The position numbers were made by a program, and so were the translations under genes. This document shows, in pieces, positions 48,096 to 59,886 of a DNA stretch of 64,000 nt. This stretch comes from Talpa occidentalis (Eukaryota > Chordata > Mammalia > Eulipotyphla > Talpidae), in NCBI RefSeq assembly GCF_014898055.3, contig NW_023601104.1:69671106-69735105 (forward strand). The letters are read 5' to 3'. Positions within the stretch are counted from its first letter, which is position 1. Each line of letters starts with the position of its first letter. The notes under the pieces were generated by a model. It had not been told where the DNA came from and made no database searches. It saw nothing but the letters and a program-made list of their open reading frames with translations.

Positions 48096-48515
48096 GTATT
48101 AGTCAGAGTTCTGGTAGAAAATAGATGGCATATTCAAATAAGTAATGGAGAGCTTAATAAAAGGACCCTTTGCAAAGGTGACGTCTAAGCTTGAGGGAAA
48201 TCAACAAAACATAGTGCAGTACCCCAGGAAGGACCAGCAATAGCCTCTTCCAGAACCTGAAAAGAGTAGGTGTCACCCAACTGGAGTGGAGGATCTCTGG
48301 TGCAGCCAGTCTGTGGAGACCTGAAAAGGAAAGAGGAAGAGGATAAACATGCCAACATCATTCCCCTTCTGCCCTCTTGCTCTCTGGCCACACCTAATCA
48401 GAGATAGTGGACAAAGGGGTCCTTTGCTATATCCCATTAAAAAGCAGCTACCCTGGACATAGAGCTCATAGAAAGGATGGAATCTTTGGGTAAATATCTA
48501 ATACACTCCAGGACC
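48096..48515 (-). repeat. Old LTR-like repeat
   Basis: Begins TGTATTAGTCAGAGTTCTGG, the reverse complement of the terminus at 47670-47690 (CCCTGACTAATACA). So it is a member of the same or a related family in opposite orientation, about 400 bp away. No open frame of interest. Confidence 0.45.
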
Positions 48516-49009
48516 CAGGACCCAGACTAGTACCACTTGGAATATTGCCAGTCAACATGGTAGAAGGAAAGAAAAAGAGGCAAAATATAAACTGGCTTTT
48601 AAGGATCTACCCAGAAATGATGTAGCCACTTCAGCTTACATGTCATTGACCTATGCAAGTCACATGGCCAAGCCTGACTTAAAAGGATGGGAGCGTGGAT
48701 ATAATCCCTCTCTAGGGAGAGGAAGTGAATATTGGTGACAATAAAAATTCTTCCATACAAGGGAGATGGCTGAGAGTTAGAGGAAAGTAAGATTTATTTT
48801 TTACTTGTCTTAATTTTTGGATTTTGCAACATATAAATGTTATAAATTATAAATGCTAGTAAATACTAAATAACAAAATAACAAATTCTAGTAAAAATAT
48901 TTCAACAAAACTATTGTAATGGACAGGTTTCTAAAATCAACATTTGTTCTTTTTGGCTGCCCTGCATTGAAACCACTCACCTGATCAGGAAGAGTTAATT
49001 TCCCACTAT
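48516..49009. other. Unassigned AT-rich DNA
   Basis: No gene or repeat recognised. Confidence 0.45.
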
Positions 49010-49480
49010 GGAAACTGAATATGATACCACAGATACTTTTCCTGCCTTCTTTGCTGCTAGGCTATTGGCACATGACCAAGGTTCTGCTAATCAAATGCAC
49101 TTGCCCCAGATTTTAAATTCAAAACTGGAGATACAAAGAAGGGATGAACCAAATCCTTTTTGGCAATAGATGGTGGCAGGAATTGCAGCTATTTCTACAG
49201 TCAGCAGAGAAAGTAGCAACACCCAGCATCCAATTCTGGTGATTTTTAGAATGTCGTTGGCAATGTTTACCACCCAGCAGCAGTGGCAGCTTGTAACTAG
49301 TTCCATGCCATGATTTTCAGCATTGTTTTGGTCATTGTATCCCCTAAACTAGATTCCTACCCCTGTGGAGAGCTTTGGACCATTCGGTATCCTTTTATTA
49401 AGTTGCATGTTCTGCTTAAATAATAATCAGAGTTTGGTATCTGTTGCTTGCAGCTAAGGACCCCAACTGGATCAATGCCT
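49010..49480 (+). repeat. Old LTR-like interspersed repeat
   Basis: GGCTATTGGCACATGACC, GGTGGCAGGAATTGCAGC, then GTTTGGTATCTGTTGCTTGC and AGCTAAGGACCCC near the end. Resembles the repeat at 35.1-35.6 kb. Name not fixed. Confidence 0.4.
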
Positions 49481-50289
49481 AGCTTTCTGTTTGGTATTGC
49501 AAAAAATATAGTTACAAGGACTAGATGAAGCAATGCTTAACTTTCAATTTAAAAAAAAAAGAAATTTGAGGGATAGAATAAATAAATAAATAAATAAATA
49601 GCAGCTTAACTTTCCTTTATCAATGTATAAAGCTTCCCAGAGCTGGCAGTTTGCCATTGCCTAGGACTAGAGGTACAAGATGAACATGGGTTTGAAGCAA
49701 TTTGAAGCACCTGAAAATTAAAGTGAGTTGACAATGATTTAGATTTTAATATTTTCCTAGGATTTTGTCTTAATTAAAAAAGATGTTATAAAAATGAGGC
49801 CACCGAGTAAAATAAAGCAAAAGCTAAATTGAAATCAGGAGACCAGGTAAAATAGAGCAAAAGCTGAATTGGTTTGGGGCTGTGTCTGGCAGAGATTAGT
49901 AGATCTCTGTTTTAGTATATTTATCATGTGATTGCTCAGATTCCCTCATCTCTGATACTCTATACTTTTAAATTGTTAAATCCCAGAGTTCCAAATTGGT
50001 CAAAGCAGCTCAAATGGCGCCAGCCAGTAGTCAGACTGATTTACCATGTATTTTACTGCTCTGTACTTAAGACTCACTAAAAATGCATATTTAGATATAA
50101 TGCATAGAACTAGGAAAAGAGATCATCTGTTGTCTTCTATTCAGTCTGACCAGCATATTTATCTACAAGCCACAACCTTGCCCCAACTGCTTTCCATTTT
50201 TTTTTTTTTTAAATTTCAAAGGCTAATATTCTAGTGACCAGGGCCTTATAAGAGGAAACTCATGAGCTAAGAAAATTGGCTGATGATGT
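49481..50289. other. Unassigned, with small tandem repeats
   Basis: (AAAT)n at 49577-49600 and a 40-bp-period duplication GTAAAATA(A/G)AGCAAAAGCT at 49807-49831 and 49847-49871. No gene. Confidence 0.5.
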
Positions 50290-50900
50290 TTGTTTTGGTC
50301 TGCTTTATTCATAACTATAAACTTGGAAGCATATGTCCTTCAGTGTGTAAGCAAATAAACTGTGGTGCATCCAGACAATGGAATATTACTCAGCACTAAA
50401 CTGGAATGAGCTGTCAAATCATGAAAGGCATGGAATAACCCTAATTGCACAATGGTAATTGAAAGGAGCCAATCTGAAAAGGCAACTTACTATATGTTTC
50501 CAACTATATAAGACATTCTGGAAAAAGCAAAACTCTGGAGACAGTCAAAAGATCAGTGATTGCCAGTTAGTAGAGGTAGGAAGAGAAAAGCATAGGAAGA
50601 GCACAGAGGATTTTTAGGGCAGAAATACTGTTGTAAGATATTATAATGATAGATATATATGTCATTTGCCCAAACCCATAGAATGTACACCACCAATACT
50701 GAGCTCTAATGTAAACTGTGTACTTTGGATGATAATGTATAACAAAGTAGGTTCATCCATAGTGAAATATATCATTCCAGTGGGGCATGTTGACAATGCA
50801 GCATGCTGTGCATGTGTGGGACAGGGGTATATGGGAAATCTTTGCATCTGTCACTCAATATTGCTGTGAACTTAAAATAGATCGAAAAATAGTCTTTTAA
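50290..50900 (+). mobile_element. Old L1 3' end, plus strand
   Basis: GGAATATTACTCAGCACTAAAC, GGAGACAGTCAAAAGATCAG, CCCATAGAATGTACACCACC and TGCTGTGAACTTAAAATAG. Same 3'UTR type as at 25.3-26.0 kb. Confidence 0.85.
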
Positions 50901-50904
50901 AACA

Positions 50905-51025
50905 AACATAATGTTAACAAAACTTATTGTGTACATATTTGCAGCATATACAAATATCAAATTGTTGTTATATACTTGAAACTAATATCATGTTATAAAT
51001 CAATTATATCTCAATTAAAAAAGGA
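50905..51025 (+). mobile_element. L1 3' terminus fragment, plus strand
   Basis: ACTTGAAACTAATATCATG, then TTATATCTCAATTAAAAAAG, is a different L1 3' terminus type directly behind the previous one. Confidence 0.7.
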
Positions 51026-52379
51026 GACAAGAATGAGATTCATCAACCAAAAAGATTAATGGGTCCTATCTGTTCTGAAGTGGCTGATATGAAAAGATAG
51101 CCAGTCTACTCAGTGTTGGGTTGACAGTGAACAATATATTTTGAGGCTAGTGGGGTCACATGCAAACTATTTGTAAGTACCAGAGGAAAAAATATCATGC
51201 CTTGCCCTAGCAGAAAAATCTATGCTCTTACCCAAGTATCACTCCCCACTCTGCCTTATTTTTAAAATGAAATATATAATCTCTCTATTGAAAATCTGGA
51301 AGGAGCTCAAAATCGAATCTCCTCCAAGCTAATTTAAGTACTTTGCAGAAAACTTTTAATCACATTTTCCCCCAATTGTATACAACTGTGGAATAATAAG
51401 ACTCTATTTAGAGTTCAAAGCAACTTTTCTTTCACGTTATTGACTCATGTTTCTAAAAATTACAGCCTGTGGCTGCTCCTAGTAAGGAGGAGAAATTCAA
51501 ATTCGGGGAAATTTAGAGAAAGCTATCTTCCTTGCCAAAACAGAGGTCCTTATTCAATGAATCAGGCAAAGTTTGTCTTTCATGTTCCAACTTCTTATTT
51601 CTGGGGTTCTTTCTCTGAACCCTTGGATAACTTTTGTCATCTCTCCATTCATCAAGATAGGTTTTCAAAAAAGGATTGATAAATATAGTTACGTTTAGTT
51701 GAAGGGAAGTCTATGGCCTACTTCTGTACACTGTTCAGCCCATCATAGTCTAGTTCCAATATCAATCCCTAATCCAAATCCCCACTGAAACTTCAGTTTC
51801 TGAGGCCACCAAGAAACTCAGAATTGCTGACTCTGATGACTTCTCCTCAGTCCTATTTCTCTCTGCTCCCATAGAAGACAACAATGAAAACAGCCATTTT
51901 TTCATCCTTTGCGCTAACAGAACTCCTCTTTTATTTGCCCAGCCCCCAGGGATGAGTCATGATTTGATCTAAGCCAGGAATGGCAACACCTTTCACCTTG
52001 CCACAATTAATCGCAGAGTGAGAATGAGTCAATGAGACATAGGGGAAGTCTGGTGGAACAATTGGGAAAGATTTTCCTCCTGGAAGAGAGTGAGTCATGG
52101 AAAGAGAAAGTCTTGTTGTCTCCATTCCCCTTTCTTTCTGCTTTAGATGCTCTCAGTTGCTTGGAGTGTCCAGCATGTGACCAGAAAAAACATTTGTGGC
52201 ATGCTGAAGGTGGCAGAGCAGGATGGAAAGGAATTGTGTCCTCCATGAAATTGTTGGGTCACAAAACCCATCCAGAAATCACTTACCTCAGACTTCTTGA
52301 TGAATCATTTCTAGTGACAGATCACATGTCACTTTTATTCAGTTGCTTCTAGCCAAATGTACCCTAATGAGTATGAGCT
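51026..52379. other. Unassigned, possibly partly L2
   Basis: Includes a 106-codon open frame (52032-52352) with no recognised domain, and overlapping minus-strand frames. 51720-51900 may be L2-derived. No gene. Confidence 0.4.
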
Positions 52380-53460
52380 CTCTCTGGAACATTTAATATT
52401 GTTGATTACTTTTCCATTAAAACTTCTCTAAGCAGCTCTGGTTCTCACCTATGTACTTCTCTTTCTCCACAGATCCCTCAAATACAGATGCTTCTCAAAA
52501 GATTAATCTTTAAAGTTCTTCTCTGCTTACCCAATGTGGTCTTTGAGCAAAATTCCCCCAAGACCACTGCTGTAATTACCACCCATGCTCTGACAGGGCC
52601 CTCAAACCTCACTACCATGCTCTGAATCAAGATATTTAAAACTAAACTCAATCATTTTCCTTTATAAATATACTCATGAGGTATTCTTCATCTTAGTGGA
52701 TGGTACAGCCTCTACTTAGTCACCTGTGACAAAAATGTGAATGTCATTCTAATCTTTCCTCCTCAATTAATTACCCTCTGAGTCTTCACCCCAGTTAGTT
52801 GGTTACAGACCAATGCTCAGTAGCTTCCTAAATATTTTTAGAATCCCTCCATCTTCTGTGCTCTCACTGCCATGTCATTCATTCACTTTTGCACCTCTTG
52901 TAAGGCCCTCTTAACTGACTTATTCTCTAACTTGCCTCCTTTGTTTAATCCTCTGCCCTGCCTCAAGGATGATTTTCTGAAGGTCAAATATTAAAAAGCC
53001 ATTCCTCCACTTAAACTTTCATTGACCCCTTTCAGTGGCATTCAAGGAACTGAATGGCATCCATTTCACCCCAGAGTACTCTTCTATTTCATATCCTCTA
53101 GCTTCAAATGATGAAGGGCCTGTTTTCCTTGCAAAATCTAATTTCCACACTCTGCTTCATCCCTCTGGTGCGTTCTCTTTTATCTTGAGCTCAGGTATTA
53201 GTTAAGCATTGCAGAGTCTTTATTTTCACCATCTTCCTTTTCTTCCTCTATCCTCCAAGGAAGAGATATTCCCTCACAGTATCTTGTGTTACCTCTACCA
53301 TAGGAACACCCAGTTCTAGAGTTCTCTACCAGATTCTGGGCATTTTGAGGACAGAACTTTCTGGTTCATGTTTGTTACTCCAATGTCTAACCAACTGCTG
53401 GCAAGTAGTAACAGTAGATGTTTGGTGAAGCAAGAGTTAAATGAATGAATAGATGATATG
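52380..53460 (+). mobile_element. L2, plus strand, long 3' part
   Basis: L2 order is clear: a pyrimidine-rich middle, AAAAAGCCATTCCTCCACTT, TTTCAGTGGCATTCAAGG, GATGAAGGGCCTG, GGGCATTTTGAGGACAGAAC, and CAACTGCTGGCAAGTAGTAAC near the end, before an AATGAATGAATAG tail. About 1.1 kb, ancient and non-coding. Confidence 0.75.
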
Positions 53461-53979
53461 CTAACACCCCAAATGTTTGCATTTTACTGAAAAAAAAAAG
53501 CAGTAACAAACCATTAAAAAATAAAAAGGAATTTCTAATTATTTAATATTCTATCTAGCATCCAGATGGGAGACACTTTCCTGATACTGATGAATCACAC
53601 TACTACACAGATGATTATTAATCCACAATATCTCCCTATCTTGCTTGTTGGGCAAAGTTCATCCCAGAAAATGTTAGAAATTTTGGCCTTTCAACAAGGC
53701 ATTTTGAAGCCTGTAAGTCATCTAAAATTAATTACAGCCTCTTGTGAACATACCATAGTATATATTTTTGATGTGGTAATGATTCCTTTAAGAAACTTGT
53801 GTAAAAAGTACAGCTCTTCCTGAAAGATGAATTCAGAAATTTTATGGAAAATATCTGCAATATGTATAGACAAGACAAGTGACTTCAACCATGTTGTACA
53901 ATTAATACTTACTCATAAGTGACTGCACATAATTGTTAGACTCTAAAGTTACACTCTCTGTTTAAGATGTGAGTGGATT
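53461..53979. other. Unassigned AT-rich DNA
   Basis: An 85-codon open frame (53566-53823) has no recognised family. No repeat identified. Confidence 0.45.
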
Positions 53980-54450
53980 CAGTCATTGCAAAATACAGTC
54001 AGTATTGATGGTGATATATGTTGAACTGGATCTTCTCCTTTTGCCTGATTCAAAACTATACTCCACCCTTCTCTACCCTGCACTGTGCCCCCAAGAGGTT
54101 GAGCTCTGTGAACTGCCTCAGTTCTGCTCCTTAACCTTGTGATTTCTGGTTCAGTTGTCTTTGTGAGCATCACCAGGAAAAGATCAGAAGGAGTAAGGGG
54201 AGACAGAGATTGCTTATTCGCAAATCAGGGTGGTGGCTGCATTCCTCAACCAGATACCACAGATTCTGTTGAGTAGACTACTTTTCTTGCCAAAGACTGG
54301 CAGTCATAGGAGTAGTAACAGCACAATGCTGTTACTAGCACAGAAAATTTCCACTATCCTTCAGCCCTGCCTTCGCCCTTGTATACATACTCTTCATTAA
54401 ACTGTCCCCATTCATTCAGTTTGAATGCCTAATATCCTGGTGATTACACA
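53980..54450 (+). repeat. Ancient interspersed repeat, class not fixed
   Basis: GTAACAGCACAATGCTGTTAC, CCCTGCCTTCGCCCTTGTA and TTCATTAAACTGTCCCCATTC resemble a common old repeat with a terminal polyadenylation-like region. Weak. Confidence 0.4.
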
Positions 54451-54559
54451 TGATCGGGGTGTTTAGGGAGGTAACAAGGAGGATTACTCTATTTATACCA
54501 TCACCCACAACTCTCACATTCATTTGCTCAAACTGCATCAACCTGTGGGTGCACAAGAG

Positions 54560-54806
54560 TCCCAGTAAGTATTATAGGACAATAGTCTGGAGTGGTCACC
54601 TGTGGAGTTTTGATGTGCTACCTCTCTCTAGTTCCAACATAATGATCCTCAATGTTGTGTTTTGTACTGTTACTGTTTTTTTACACTGATGTCTTATTTG
54701 GTTCCCCTATATTGCTGCTGTAAGTGAAACCATCCGATATTTTTCTTTCTCCTTCTGGCTTATTTCACTGAGTATAATTCCTTCTAGCTCCATCCATGTT
54801 GCTGCG
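54560..54806 (-). mobile_element. L1 3' region, antisense
   Basis: The antisense of CTCAGTGAAATAAGCCAGAAG, a 3'UTR (TTTTTTTACACTGATGTC, TTTTGTACTGTTACTG) closely like 14860-14930 of the plus-strand L1. 5'-truncated at about 54806. The left limit is uncertain. Confidence 0.85.
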
Positions 54807-55056
54807 TAAGCTTTGCGACTTTGGGCAACTCATCTAATCTTTTGTCTCAGATTTTTAATCACTTAAGAGGAAGGCATTCATGCATGTGCACTCATGTCCT
54901 TAGAACTAAGGTACCCTCCCTTCAGCTAAATAATGGGCCCTTCTGGGGACATCATCAATCTACAAAGACATTAAAACATCACTGGACTGATAAAACATTT
55001 CAGGAAATGTCACAAGGCAGAGAAAACAATATTACTCAGAAATCCTTACCAGAGGA

Positions 55057-55096
55057 ATTTTTTTAAATTTTTTATATTTTTTACATCATTATTCAT
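55057..55096 (-). mobile_element. L1 3' terminus attached to a SINE
   Basis: On the minus strand: AATGATGTAAAAAATATAAA, the terminus of the younger L1, directly downstream of the SINE tail. No matching L1 upstream sequence is seen on the far side of the SINE. Confidence 0.65.
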
Positions 55097-55357
55097 TTTT
55101 TTTTCAAATATTTATTTATACAAGCACTGGGTACAGGCAGAAGTGCAGGAGGGTGAGTGAATTCACCAGAGCCAGAGCGGGGAGCAGAGCAGGCAGAAGG
55201 ACCTAAGTACACTGCTGAGGGGAGCAGCGGGCGGCAGGAGAGGTCTGCTTGCCATGTGGGACCCTCCTCCGGTGGCCGGGGAGCAGCCGGGGATCGCTGC
55301 AGAGCCTGCGGGCAGCTTCGCAACCCAGCGCTCAACGGCTGCGCCACCAGGGAGGCC
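55097..55357 (-). mobile_element. tRNA-derived SINE, copy 11
   Basis: Minus-strand, GC-rich SINE, closest to copy 1, but with a deletion of about ten bases that removes part of the B box (GGGATCGCTGCAG on the plus strand, where copy 1 has GGATCGAACC). Head at 55357. No clear target-site duplication. Confidence 0.9.
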
Positions 55358-56774
55358 CAAATGAACATTACTTTAATAAAAATAATTAATTTAACTTTAC
55401 AGGACTTCTGCTAATTTTTTAGAGCTCTGTGAGACACCAACATCCAGTTCTCCTCTCCTCCTGGACACAGAAAGACTATTGCTCAGCTTTCATGCCCTGT
55501 GAGTTGTTCTAGCCACTGAAATGTAGAGGAGAGTAAATTCCATGCCTGGTTCTCCAGTCTCTCCTCCTCTAACGGGAAATCAACTTATTACATATTTCAT
55601 GGCTACATGGTGATAACTAAGCCATTCTAATGTGGTAGTAGGTGGCAGATGGCAGGAACCCTTCTGTGTTACTTTACATTTCAATTAAAACCTCTGAGGA
55701 CAAAATGTCATAATACAAAAAGATTTAAAATGATAAACATTTCAGTTCCTGTATTGCACACTAATGGAAGAGATATTTTTTATGTAGAAAGGTCTATTAC
55801 CTTCTTCAATCACATCTATTTTATGTCTGCTTACTTTTTCGTCAAGCCAGGTCTAGGCTCTTAGCTAGAATCCTAAATGATCACATGAGCTAACATTAGG
55901 GTTATAAAGATGAGGGGGAAAAAATAGAGGATGCCCAGCTAAATTTGAATGTCAGATAGAGAAAGAGAACTTTTAAAATATAAATGTATCTATGTACTTT
56001 CTAGGACATATTTACATTACAAAATTATTTGTTTACCTAAAAGTCAGCTTTAATATGATGCCCATGAAATATCGCAGTGCTCATTGTTTGTCCAAAATTT
56101 GAATTTAACTGGGTATCCTCTACTTTACTCGCAACCCCAGCTACATGGTGCCTTAAACTATGTATTTACTGTTGTTTAATTTACATGTTATTAACCCCCA
56201 AGGGTAAGCATAAACTAAACAATTACTCTGAGCAATATCCTGTTTGACCTAGCTACAAGCTAAGAGCTGTAAAATATTTATGAAGGGAGTATCAGTTGCT
56301 ATATTTGTTGAACACTTCATATGCACTCCCTGTATCCTCTTGACCTCACCCGTTTCCTTGGACACTGTTTCTGCTGCAGCCACTTCTGTGGACCAACTCT
56401 ATGCAGGCTTTAATCAATTTTGCCCAGAAACAACATGACAACTCCTTGCTTTGTGTCCATAGTACATGTTTCTGAACTTCTTCTGGGGGCTTTTTACAGC
56501 TGCTGAAATGTGATGCTGTGAAACCAGTTAACTACCTACACATGCAGCAAACCTTTCATCAATGGGAGACTGGCACTGCTGAATACATTCTTTTTTTCTC
56601 TTCTACCTCTTTCATTGGCTCTCCTTAGATGCAACAATTCATAGGACATTTCATGAGACAGTCCTTGGAGATTAAGGAATCAGTTGCATTTGGTAACAAG
56701 TTTTATCCAGATTTTACAATGCAATCTGCTTTCTGGGTAACTTACACAGGCTAAGATATCATGTAACTGATATC
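55358..56774. other. Unassigned intergenic DNA
   Basis: No gene or repeat recognised. Confidence 0.5.
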
Positions 56775-56965
56775 TAATAATGAAGCAGTCTGCATAGTTG
56801 AAAGAATAAATATTTGGAGTCAAGGGACTTGGCCTCCAGTCTAGTCTCTGCTATTTGCCGACTAATGCCATAGAGAGATTATTTAAACTCAATGACTTTT
56901 ATCCTCAATGAGGATAAAAATCTGTACTTCATAGAGTTCTGAAGACTTAATGATATACCTCAAAA
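56775..56965 (+). mobile_element. MIR SINE
   Basis: MIR order: GAATAAATATTTGGAGTCAAGG, GCCTCCAGTCTAGTCTCTGC, TTTAAACTCAATGAC, then CAAAAAGCACCTAAATAGATG. Confidence 0.7.
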
Positions 56966-56999
56966 AGCACCTAAATAGATGTCCCTGATAATTTTATAC

Positions 57000-57195
57000 G
57001 TTAGCACTGTATTAAGTGATCTGTATTCTTTTCAATAATCCTGAGGGTTAGGTTCCATTGTCAACTGCACTTTACAAATTGAGGCATTGAAAGATTATGT
57101 TGTTTGCTCGAGGCTACAAAGGTATAATATATGGGTGGAGCTAGCACCTGAAACCAGGCAGCCGATCACCAAACCTCTGCCCTTAACCACTCATT
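57000..57195 (-). mobile_element. MIR SINE
   Basis: Antisense MIR: ATAATCCTGAGGGTTAGGTTCC, TTACAAATTGAGGCATTG, GGTGGAGCTAGCACCTG. Confidence 0.75.
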
Positions 57196-57413
57196 ACATC
57201 ACACTCTTCTTCCAGGGAACAAAACAGTGCCTGGGACAATATGCATTCTCTCCCACCTCCTTATAACAGAATGCCACACATATTTGGGGTGACAATGTGC
57301 CCCCATTGAGTAAAGCTCCTCGCCTTGCTTGCAGCTAGATCATGAAACTAAATTCTAAGCAATGTGTGTAAGTGATACAGTTTTGTGGTACTTCCAAGGA
57401 GTTGCCTTAAAAT

Positions 57414-57433
57414 GAAGGGATACAACCTTCTCT
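57414..57433. repeat. Target-site duplication, left copy
   Basis: GAAGGGATACAACCTTCTCT. The related copy at 57781-57802 begins GAAGGGAGACATATCCTTC, differing by a two-base length change and a few substitutions. Confidence 0.6.
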
Positions 57434-57621
57434 CCCCCCTGTAGTGTGTCCCTGGTTTATAGTTGCTTGTTGATTTTGATTTTTACTTTATTACAATTAG
57501 TCTTTTTCCTGGTCCCTTATTTATGTTTTCTAAATCCCTGCTATGAGTGAGACCATCCGGTATTTTTCCTTTTCTTTCTGGCTTATTTCACTGAGCATGA
57601 TCCCTTCCAGCTTCATCCATA
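57434..57621 (-). mobile_element. Short L1, inverted 5' segment
   Basis: Antisense of the ORF2 end and 3'UTR of the younger L1 (GAGACCATCCGGTATTTTTCC, TTATTTCACTGAGCATGATC). It corresponds to about 14770-14965 of the plus-strand L1. Joined at 57621/57622 to the terminal segment in opposite orientation. Confidence 0.85.
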
Positions 57622-57701
57622 ACCAAGATGAAAATGCATATATTGTACAAAAATGAAAAATGATGTAGGAAATATATAAAATTTAAAAAATTAAAAAATA
57701 A
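57622..57701 (+). mobile_element. Short L1, direct 3' segment
   Basis: AACCAAGATGAAAATGCATA, TTGTACAAAAATGAAAAATG, then an A/T-rich tail. This is the same 3' terminus as the 92-bp insertion at 40.2 kb. Confidence 0.85.
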
Positions 57702-57780
57702 ACGAAACCAAATTATTTTATAGAATTGTAAAGCCCAATAAAAGAAAAACATAATTTAATGGCAAGCAAAAAAAAAAAAA
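57702..57780 (+). other. Candidate L1 3'-transduced flank plus poly(A)
   Basis: 66 bp of non-L1 sequence follow the first A-rich L1 tail, then a pure A13 (57768-57780) directly before the right-hand duplication. An AATAAA signal lies at 57737-57742, 25 nt before the A-run, the usual spacing for cleavage. This fits transcription past the weak L1 signal of the source element. Confidence 0.55.
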
Positions 57781-57802
57781 GAAGGGAGACATATCCTTCT
57801 CT
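57781..57802. repeat. Target-site duplication, right copy
   Basis: Partner of 57414-57433. It begins right after the A13 run. Confidence 0.6.
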
Positions 57803-59365
57803 TGTTCCTCCTTCTGACTGGGATATAAATTGAAAGACTGGAGTGCTAGTAGCTAGTATGGACTTAAAAAGTGACTTAATGGGGATGACCAAGCAGCAAG
57901 ATGTTGTGGAATTGGTCAGTACAGGGACTGCAGACAACCTACTTCAGATCTTTTAGGCAGAGAGAATTGCCCTTCTGTTTATTTCAGCAAGTGATACGTT
58001 GCTTTTAAATTTGTGCATGTGTGTATGGGTGTTTTCCTATAATATTGTTGTCTATGTGGCCAAATTTAATACTAACTGATAAAGCTGACAAATTTTGACT
58101 GCTTGTCTATCCATTTATATTGTAAACCATAAAATTAAACATGTATTTTCATTATAGTTATTAAATTTAATATTGATGAAGTGACTACTCTTGGGAACAA
58201 TAGCCCCTACTTAAACATGACTGTGGTTGGAAGTCAGGAGGAATTGGAGCATACTTTTTCCAAGGATCCAAATTAGTTGAGGTTGCTACACATAATGCAA
58301 AACAGCTGTTGTCACATAAAACTAATTCTATTTTTTTAGTCAAGGCTTATCTCTCTCTAGGCAATATGCTACTTTTTTGGTGCAAATATATTCCTATTCC
58401 TTAAAGACATGGTAAAGGAAAGAATGTATTCATTTGTCAATGTGAATTCTGAAGTGTTGAACAAAATCTAAATTCATAATTATTTTTAAGAACAATAGCC
58501 AGGCAAACCATATTGGTAAAGGCCTAAAAATTGACAAATCATTATTTATTCCTGACATTGGCCAATTTGGCAAAAGATTGTCAGTTAATTTTATGATCAC
58601 CTCTAATAACTGTTAGGTCAGAGAAACCATTTTTGTATTTTTTAAAAAACTTCATATTTATAATGCATGTTTATAATGACCCCCATTTACAATATTAATG
58701 AAATAATATTTCTATCTTTTAAGTAATGCATGTTGCCAAAAACAGTGTGACTTTTGGAGAATGAGAATTTTTTAAAGCAACCAATTTATTAGTATAAATG
58801 TCTACTCTATTTCACATTTTTACCTTTTTCATTTCAATGAAATAAGTATATTTCAATGGCAAATTAAATTATATTTTAACTTCCCAATATTTAAAATGAG
58901 AGAAATAAAAGTTACCAAGCACACTTGAACTAAATGAATTGCTGCAGCTGGACTCTGGAGATTTTTAGTAACTTTGGTAAAAATAAAAACATATTGAGAT
59001 AAATTGTACCTTTACCTAAAATAAATAAACAGAATGTTCATAAAATTAAAAAAAATTAATCTGAAATCAAATATGAATTACTGTGTGGTCCTTAGGCATT
59101 TAGGACACAATGTCTTCAACTACAATTTTATATGATTGTGAAAGTGTTTTAGAGAACTCTCATTTATTGAGCCTATATAAACCCTAAAAAGGGAATTTAT
59201 AGGCTGGCATGTGACCTACCCTGACCAGCATCCTCTGAGCAGAGACCAAGGTCTAAACCGTAGTCACATATATGGCAGCTTCTTCAGGGATATACTTCCT
59301 GGCCTGTGGTTTAATTGTCCAGAGGCCAGCTGTTTAACTGCCCAAGCCTCAGTGGCGTGACTACC
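57803..59365. other. Unassigned AT-rich DNA
   Basis: No gene or recognisable repeat over about 1.5 kb. Very AT-rich from 58380 to 59060. Confidence 0.5.
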
Positions 59366-59396
59366 AACAAAACAAAACAAAACAAAACAAAACAAA
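59366..59396 (+). repeat. (AACAA)n microsatellite
   Basis: About six pentanucleotide units, followed by AGCAGCTTAACTTCCC. A nearly identical AGCAGCTTAACTTTCC follows the (AAAT)n at 49600, so both may be ends of an unnamed repeat. Confidence 0.85.
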
Positions 59397-59588
59397 GAAC
59401 AGCAGCTTAACTTCCCATCAACCCCACAGTTTAACTGGTGATACTTCATTATAAAATTGAATTGTAACTCAGTCAAAGCATATTATTGGAAAGATTATAT
59501 GACATTAATTAAGAAATTTATTTTTAATGGTTTAATTCTATATTCTAACATAACAGAAGTACATATGTGCTTACAAGTATAATTTATT

Positions 59589-59870
59589 GGGCCTCCCTGG
59601 TGGTGCAAGGGGTTAAGACACAACCTATAAAGCTATCTGCAGCCTCTGCAGCATGAGTTCGATCCCCTGGCCAGCCAGGGAGCAGCCTACATGGTGCAGC
59701 AGACCTCTCTTGACTTGCCTGCTGCTTCCCTCTGCAGTATATTTCAGTCAATCTGCCTGTTCTGTTCCCCACTTTGTCTCTAGTGAATCATCTCACCTCC
59801 CAAACCTCTGGCCTGTACCCCAGCTCTTGTATGCATAAATAAATAAATCTTTAAAAAAAGTTTTAAAAAA
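59589..59870 (+). mobile_element. tRNA-derived SINE, copy 12
   Basis: Full-length plus-strand SINE with a perfect 16-bp duplication ACAAGTATAATTTATT at 59573-59588 and 59871-59886. Head GGGCCTCCCTGGTGGTGC, B-box-like GTTCGATCC at 59657-59665, tail ATGCATAAATAAATAAATC plus A-rich end. The perfect duplication makes it one of the youngest copies. Confidence 0.96.
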
Positions 59871-59886
59871 ACAAGTATAATTTATT

